10,177 bases of DNA, taken from assembly GCA_016784705.1 (NCBI GenBank), contig JADHUD010000067.1, positions 1 to 10,177 on the forward strand. The letters are read 5' to 3'. The DNA is from Spirochaetia bacterium (lineage in GTDB: Bacteria; Spirochaetota; Spirochaetia; JABMQR01). The notes below the pieces were generated by a model. That model saw only the letters and a program-made list of their open reading frames with translations. It searched no databases and was not told where the DNA came from. This document shows positions 6,185-10,177 of the stretch, piece by piece. Made by a program: the position numbers and the translations under genes. The number at the start of each line of letters is the position of its first letter. Within the stretch, counting starts at the first letter, position 1.

Positions 6185-7210
6185 ATGGCACCAATCAAAA
6201 TAAACTATTTTCTATCAATCCCCATACTCATTTTCATTATAGCTGCAGTGCTGGTTATCGTATTTGTACCCGGTCAGGAGAAATCTCCTGTCATACCTCA
6301 GCAGCTTGAATCATTGGTAACTAGTAAGGTTCCCTTTGATCTGTCCGGTACTGATGCACGGTATGGTGATAATATAGCTTATGATAACTATACTGAGACA
6401 GTTTTTGATGTATATATTCCAAAATCAGATAACCCTGTTCCTGTTGTTATCTTTTTTCACAGCGGTGCTTTGTTTGGCGGGAATCGTAAAGATGTTCAGG
6501 AAGGTGTACTTGCTGAAACCGTCAGTACGCTCCTGAAAGGCGGTGTTGCCGTTGTTTCTGCTGATTACCGAATGTATGGCACAACAGGAAATCCGCTGCC
6601 CATATCCCTTCAGATTGAGGACTGTAGAAATTTAATTCAGTACTTACTGGATTCAGCGAAGCTGTTGGGAATCAATCCGGATAGAGTGGCGCTCTCCGGT
6701 GAAGGATTTGGGGGCGGGATAGCCCTCTGGTTCGCCGTACAGCAAGGAGCTGAAAGCATGTCTGCAGACTCCCTTTTAGCTGCAGCATCCAGAAACGGAC
6801 CGGCATCATTTGATCCGGAAGTTTGGACTGCTATGGATAGAATGTTTTCAGGAATAGCCGATCCTGATTCGTATATACGTACGTTAGCTCCGGAATCTAT
6901 GCTTGATATATTCAAAACGAAAGATTCAGTACTGAAACTGGATATGCTCTCGATGATAACCCCGGACACACCTCCAATATGGGTACAGAATACTGTATCT
7001 CAGTATAAATCTCCTGAAACAGTTGCGGAAATCCTGCAGCATCCGGCACAGGCTTATGCATTGCGGATGGCTATGACCGAAGCCGGATTGCGTGAGCATT
7101 CGGTATGGTATCTTGAAGCTGATACGATAAAAGACTCCTCATGCGAAACAATGGCGGATTTTTTTATCCGCAGATTGGTAACAGAAAAAGAGGCAGAAAG
7201 TAAGAATTAG
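6185..7210 (+). CDS. Membrane-anchored alpha/beta-hydrolase-fold protein with a degenerate active site
   Basis: 341 residues. Residues 8-29 form one hydrophobic segment, probably an uncleaved signal anchor that leaves the rest outside the cytoplasm. The body follows the esterase/lipase (BD-FAE/HSL-like) layout: DVYIPKSDNPVPVVIFFHSG with the oxyanion-loop region H92-S93-G94, VAVVSADYRMYG (121-132), LQIEDCRNLIQYL (142-154), and NPDRVALSGEGFGGGIALW (164-182). The normal nucleophile elbow G-x-S-x-G reads G172-E-G174-F-G176, so the catalytic Ser is Gly. The segment that usually carries H-G-x-x-D after PPIWV (263-267) has no Asp in place, and the C-terminal G-x-x-H segment reads ADTIKDSS with no His. 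The frame is uninterrupted and the fold motifs are kept, so a non-catalytic binding or scaffold role seems more likely than decay; this is inference. It ends 11 nt before the alpha-glucosidase gene. Confidence 0.82.
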   Translation: MAPIKINYFLSIPILIFIIAAVLVIVFVPGQEKSPVIPQQLESLVTSKVPFDLSGTDARYGDNIAYDNYTETVFDVYIPKSDNPVPVVIFFHSGALFGGNRKDVQEGVLAETVSTLLKGGVAVVSADYRMYGTTGNPLPISLQIEDCRNLIQYLLDSAKLLGINPDRVALSGEGFGGGIALWFAVQQGAESMSADSLLAAASRNGPASFDPEVWTAMDRMFSGIADPDSYIRTLAPESMLDIFKTKDSVLKLDMLSMITPDTPPIWVQNTVSQYKSPETVAEILQHPAQAYALRMAMTEAGLREHSVWYLEADTIKDSSCETMADFFIRRLVTEKEAESKN

Positions 7211-7213
7211 GAG
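7209..7213 (+). promoter_or_regulatory. Ribosome binding site of the GH13 gene
   Basis: AGGAG overlaps the stop codon of the preceding hydrolase-fold gene and lies 8 nt before ATG 7222. It supports joint transcription and the chosen start. Confidence 0.65.
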
Positions 7214-7221
7214 AGAAGATC

Positions 7222-8907
7222 ATGGGTACCATACCCTGGTGGCAGAAAACAGTAGTCTATCAAATCTACCCCCGTTCCTTTATGGATTCCAATGGTGATG
7301 GTATAGGGGATATTCAGGGAATTATCAGCAAACTTGATTACCTGCAGGATATGGGTTTTGAAACCATCTGGATATCCCCCTTCTTCACGAGTCCTCAGGA
7401 GGATTTTGGGTATGACATTGCTGAATACCGCTCAATAGCATCAGAATATGGGAATATGGATGATTTTCGGGAACTTGTCAGGGAAGTTCATAAGCGGGAT
7501 ATGCATCTGATTCTGGATATGGTATTAAATCATACCAGTAAAGAACATAGCTGGTTTAAAGAATCCAGATCTTCTAAAAATAATCCCAAACGTGACTGGT
7601 ACATCTGGAAACCGGGGAAAAAACCGCCGAATAATTGGAAAAGTATGGTATTTGGCCGAGGATGGCATTTTGATTCTCTGACTGATGAATGGTACTGGGC
7701 TGCTTTTCTGCCCTGTCAACCTGATCTGAACTGGAGAAACTCGGAAGTATATAATGAGATGCTTTCTATACTGAAATATTGGCTGAATGAAGGGGTTGAC
7801 GGGTTCAGATTGGACATTTTTGGAGCAATTTATGAAGATCCTAATTTTCAGAATAATCCATTCAGTCCGCACCTTTTTCCGAATGACGTACGGGGAAATG
7901 GAGTCTTTCAATCAACAGAGATGACCCGTAATCATCCGGATAATTTTCAGTTGGCGAAAAAACTCAGAACTTTTATAGATGAACAATCGCAGCATCATGC
8001 CTGGATGGTTGGTGAAATATTTGGGGGATATGCTGCTTTACGTGAATTCTGCGGTCGTGAAATTCCCGATGGATTGCATTTAGCCTTTATGTTCCAGACA
8101 GTACACGCACCATTTACTGCTGCAGCATACAGAAAATTGATTATTGAGGCAGAACAGTGGTTTCCTGAACCCTACTGCCCGACCTGGGTATTTGGAAACC
8201 ATGATATGAATCGGCGGATAACACGTCTGAGAGGTGACCGGGATAAAGCAAAACTTGATTTTGCCTATCAAATGACAGTGAGGGGAGTTCCTTTTATCTA
8301 TAACGGGGAAGAGCTTGGGATGACCAATGGGGAGATTCCTACTGCACAGGCGCAGGACGGAGTTACAAAACATTTTAAAAAGTATTTTCCTGATTGGGTT
8401 GTATCTCTTGTGAATAAACAGTTTAACGGTGCAGTAAATCGTGATAATTGCAGAACCCCGATGCAGTGGAATCCGGATGAAAATGCAGGTTTCTGCAGAA
8501 CCGGGATTAACCCATGGCTTCCGGTTAACCGAAGTGTGCAAAAGAATAATGTCATTACTGAACAGGAAGAGAAAGATTCACTATTGCATTGTGTTAAACG
8601 ATTTATAAAAGCAAGAAGGGAAAATGAGGCATTAAAAAGCGGCAGTTTGAAACTTCAGCCGAATATAATCTCATCATCACAGGTTCTTGCATACAGCCGT
8701 GAAACTGAATCAGAAGAGGATGTTTTTTTAGTACTTCTGAACTTTTCAAATAAGCAGCAGAGAATAGATCTTTCTCCTATAACCACCGGGAGAATCAGTG
8801 TTGTGGTATCGACAGTATTGCAGAAGCAAAAGGCAGCGGGATTTAAACTGAACCGGAATAAAATATCCCTGCTTCCATGGGAAGGGTGTGTGTTGCAGTA
8901 CAGCTGA
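7222..8907 (+). CDS. GH13 family alpha-glucosidase (oligo-1,6-glucosidase/trehalose-6-phosphate hydrolase type)
   Basis: A 561-residue retaining glycoside hydrolase acting on alpha-glucosidic bonds of short oligosaccharides. It starts in the usual way (WWQKTVVYQIYPRSF) and carries a calcium-type loop DSNGDGIGD (22-30). The conserved regions are complete: region I DMVLNH (99-104), nucleophile Asp198 in DGFRLDIF, acid/base Glu265 in MVGEIFG, transition-state Asp328 in FGNHDMNR, then PFIYNGEELGM (357-367) and RTPMQW (411-416). A beta-sandwich C-domain begins near 480. Length matches the oligo-1,6-glucosidase group. The residues after the nucleophile are I-F-G rather than the V-I-N typical of oligo-1,6-glucosidases, so linkage preference is undetermined. 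No signal peptide, hence cytoplasmic, unlike its upstream neighbours. No sugar transporter or regulator is adjacent. Confidence 0.92.
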   Translation: MGTIPWWQKTVVYQIYPRSFMDSNGDGIGDIQGIISKLDYLQDMGFETIWISPFFTSPQEDFGYDIAEYRSIASEYGNMDDFRELVREVHKRDMHLILDMVLNHTSKEHSWFKESRSSKNNPKRDWYIWKPGKKPPNNWKSMVFGRGWHFDSLTDEWYWAAFLPCQPDLNWRNSEVYNEMLSILKYWLNEGVDGFRLDIFGAIYEDPNFQNNPFSPHLFPNDVRGNGVFQSTEMTRNHPDNFQLAKKLRTFIDEQSQHHAWMVGEIFGGYAALREFCGREIPDGLHLAFMFQTVHAPFTAAAYRKLIIEAEQWFPEPYCPTWVFGNHDMNRRITRLRGDRDKAKLDFAYQMTVRGVPFIYNGEELGMTNGEIPTAQAQDGVTKHFKKYFPDWVVSLVNKQFNGAVNRDNCRTPMQWNPDENAGFCRTGINPWLPVNRSVQKNNVITEQEEKDSLLHCVKRFIKARRENEALKSGSLKLQPNIISSSQVLAYSRETESEEDVFLVLLNFSNKQQRIDLSPITTGRISVVVSTVLQKQKAAGFKLNRNKISLLPWEGCVLQYS

Positions 8908-8939
8908 ATTATGATAGTATAATATCGTATAGACAGCTG
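8901..8939 (+). repeat. Imperfect inverted repeat at the end of the GH13 gene
   Basis: Two copies of the self-complementary CAGCTG (8901-8906 and 8934-8939) can pair. Inside them TATGATA (8910-8916) pairs with TATCGTA (8923-8929), with one G-U pair and a 6-nt loop. The structure includes the GH13 stop codon and the TATAAT box. There is no T-run, so it is not a classical terminator. Confidence 0.35.
8918..8923 (+). promoter_or_regulatory. Putative -10 box upstream of the Wzi-like gene
   Basis: A perfect TATAAT. The best -35 candidate is TTGCAG at 8893-8898, 19 bp away and weak. If used, transcription would start near 8930, giving a leader of about 78 nt that contains the strong hairpin that follows. 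Confidence 0.35.
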
Positions 8940-8977
8940 AGCCAATTTTCATAAATCGAAGATTATAAAAATTGGCT
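8940..8977 (+). repeat. Strong stem-loop in the leader of the Wzi-like gene
   Basis: AGCCAATTTT (8940-8949) pairs perfectly with AAAATTGGCT (8968-8977). The 18-nt interior continues as a second short helix, ATAA-bulge-TC with GATTAT around a GAA loop, so almost the whole 38 nt can fold. No U-tract follows the stem, which argues against a simple intrinsic terminator. It ends 21 nt before the ribosome binding site, which points to a leader, mRNA-stability or processing element. Confidence 0.6.
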
Positions 8978-8998
8978 GAATCTATTGTTCATGAATCT

Positions 8999-9003
8999 GG
9001 AGG
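8999..9003 (+). promoter_or_regulatory. Ribosome binding site of the Wzi-like gene
   Basis: GGAGG within a run reading GGAGGAGAG lies 4 nt before ATG 9008. It is the clearest Shine-Dalgarno sequence in the window and fixes the start. Confidence 0.7.
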
Positions 9004-9007
9004 AGAG

Positions 9008-10177
9008 ATGAAGCGTGCAGTAATTTCAGGCATTTGTGCCATAATTTTTCATATCAGCAGCGGTGGGTTTCTTTTTGGCGGAAACTACTCATCTGTACCG
9101 CTGACATCTCCAATCTATTCACTTATAGACCAAGCTCAAATCACCGGGGCTGTTAAACATGTCCCATCTGTAAGACCCTATACAGAGAACAGAGTAAAAG
9201 AACTCCTCAATGAGATGCTGCATGGATCTAAATTATCAGCCCGGGAGAAAAAGATAGCAGAAAGTTTTCTGAAAAGTTTTGACCCGGTCGGGAATGTACT
9301 GCAGGACGGTTATCTCTCTTTTGGGGAATTTCCGTTAACAGCAGATATGGGGATTAGAGTAGAAACTCTATCTTCAGCTGATTTTGCAGGACTGGAATCT
9401 CTTGCCCAGACCAACTATGTAAATTTCTTCATGGATGGTGATGTCGGAACTTCAATTTCCTATGCATTTGACATGGCTTTTGCGCTGAATTATCTCCAGA
9501 TTGAGGCATTCCCGGTCTACAGTTATTCAACTGACTGGGATGGATATACCTACAATCCTTCATCCATGGGCGGTGGCGGAAATGTTGATCAATTTTATAG
9601 TTTTGCTTTCAGATCCCGTCCGGAAATAGGTGCAGGTTTTTTTGATGATAAAGTAACGTTTAATTTTGGCAGGCATCGTCGGGAATGGGGATTGGGGAGC
9701 GATTCGCTGGTTCTTTCCGGATCAGGGCGTCCTATTGTTGCTTTTGAGACCACCCTGCAGCTGATTGACTGGATGTCATACTCCTATCTGGTAGGAACTC
9801 TGGAAAACAGCGGAGACAAGAGTGAGGCTTCACAGCTTCAATCAATGATCGCATTGAAAACGGTGGAAATCCGCCCGCTGGACTGGATGTACATAGCTGT
9901 CCATGAGGGAGTAGTTTTTCCCAAGCGTTTTGAGCTGGGCTATCTGAACCCCCTGATTTTCTCCTCGCTCTATCAGGGTCAGATTGGTGACTTTGATAAT
10001 ATTATGGGAGGTGCAACCCTGGGTTTTTCGCTTCCGGGAGCGGCAGAAGTCTGGACAACACTCTATGTTGATGAGCTCAAACCCAACAGTATCTCCGATT
10101 TTTTCGATTATGTCCGCAATTTCTACTCATTTCAGGCTGGGCTGCAGGCGGCCGTTCCTTCAGTCCCGTTTGGTCTT
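9008..10177 (+). CDS. Wzi-like outer-membrane beta-barrel protein (capsule assembly family), 3' partial
   Basis: The frame stays open from ATG 9008 to the right edge (390 codons) with no stop, so the C-terminal part is missing. The N-terminus is a signal peptide (MKRAVISGICAIIFHISSGGF, cleavage probably near FLFGG). A helical segment follows (PLTSPIYSLIDQAQITG, then RPYTENRVKELLNEML), as is common before the barrel in this group. From about residue 98 the protein becomes a series of alternating beta strands ending in aromatic residues. The stretch with FNFGRHRREWGLGSDSLVL, then SGSGRPIV, resembles the conserved G-R-x-x-x-x-W-G-x-G and S-x-x-x-x-P region of the Wzi family, which anchors or assembles surface polysaccharide. 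A capsule role is family-based; no other capsule gene is in the window. It is separated from the GH13 gene by 100 bp with a TATAAT box and a strong stem-loop, so it may be independently transcribed. Confidence 0.82.
   Translation, partial: MKRAVISGICAIIFHISSGGFLFGGNYSSVPLTSPIYSLIDQAQITGAVKHVPSVRPYTENRVKELLNEMLHGSKLSAREKKIAESFLKSFDPVGNVLQDGYLSFGEFPLTADMGIRVETLSSADFAGLESLAQTNYVNFFMDGDVGTSISYAFDMAFALNYLQIEAFPVYSYSTDWDGYTYNPSSMGGGGNVDQFYSFAFRSRPEIGAGFFDDKVTFNFGRHRREWGLGSDSLVLSGSGRPIVAFETTLQLIDWMSYSYLVGTLENSGDKSEASQLQSMIALKTVEIRPLDWMYIAVHEGVVFPKRFELGYLNPLIFSSLYQGQIGDFDNIMGGATLGFSLPGAAEVWTTLYVDELKPNSISDFFDYVRNFYSFQAGLQAAVPSVPFGL

Noticed and set aside
6637..6969. 110-codon minus-strand frame inside the hydrolase-fold gene
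   Set aside because: Low-complexity Ser-rich translation with no recognisable domain; the opposite strand shows clear fold motifs.
8080..8541. 153-codon open frame on the minus strand inside the GH13 gene
   Set aside because: Lies wholly antisense to a well-conserved GH13 coding region, has no family motif and no ribosome binding site; a shadow of the real gene.
8940..8977. Stem-loop read as a rho-independent terminator of the GH13 gene
   Set aside because: The stem base is followed by TGAATCTATTG, not a T-run, and its position just before a ribosome binding site fits a leader element better.
1..10177. Defence system, prophage, insertion sequence or CRISPR array
   Set aside because: No transposase, integrase, nuclease, toxin, terminal inverted repeats, target-site duplications or spaced repeats were seen; all recognised genes are metabolic, signalling or envelope types.

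Overview
The window most likely comes from a diderm, spirochaete-like bacterium (Spirochaetota). The clues are two lipoproteins with relaxed lipoboxes, a C11 (clostripain) protease lipoprotein, a Wzi-like outer-membrane barrel protein, a PAS-GGDEF diguanylate cyclase, and a moderately AT-rich base composition. This assignment is inferred from gene content; no rRNA or other marker gene is present. Nine protein-coding genes were found, two of them cut by the window ends. No tRNA, rRNA, CRISPR array, insertion sequence or phage gene was seen.

Left part (1-2355): the 3' portion of a homocitrate/isopropylmalate-synthase-like enzyme that carries an unusual C-terminal Cache-like sensor domain. It is followed by a YbgC/FadM-type acyl-CoA thioesterase with its own promoter-like sequence, then a 215-bp AT-rich spacer with a second promoter-like element and a perfect 10-bp palindrome.

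Middle part (2356-4048): an unrecognised six-helix membrane protein converges, with only 5 bp between them, on a PAS-GGDEF diguanylate cyclase encoded on the minus strand. A 167-bp AT-rich region separates the cyclase from the next, divergent, cluster.

Right part (4049-10177): five co-oriented genes, most with envelope-targeting signals. They are an FN3-clostripain protease lipoprotein; a small OB-fold-like lipoprotein starting 2 nt after it; a membrane-anchored alpha/beta-hydrolase-fold protein that appears to have lost its whole catalytic triad; a GH13 alpha-glucosidase-like enzyme with intact catalytic residues and no signal peptide; and, after a 100-bp gap with two tandem hairpins and a TATAAT box, the start of a Wzi-like outer-membrane protein. 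The first four form a probable operon on spacing grounds. Functional cooperation (envelope protein turnover, glycan handling) is inference only.

The most unusual items are the degenerate hydrolase, the synthase-Cache fusion, the hairpin-rich leader before the Wzi-like gene, and two start codons with Shine-Dalgarno-like sequences only 0-1 nt upstream.
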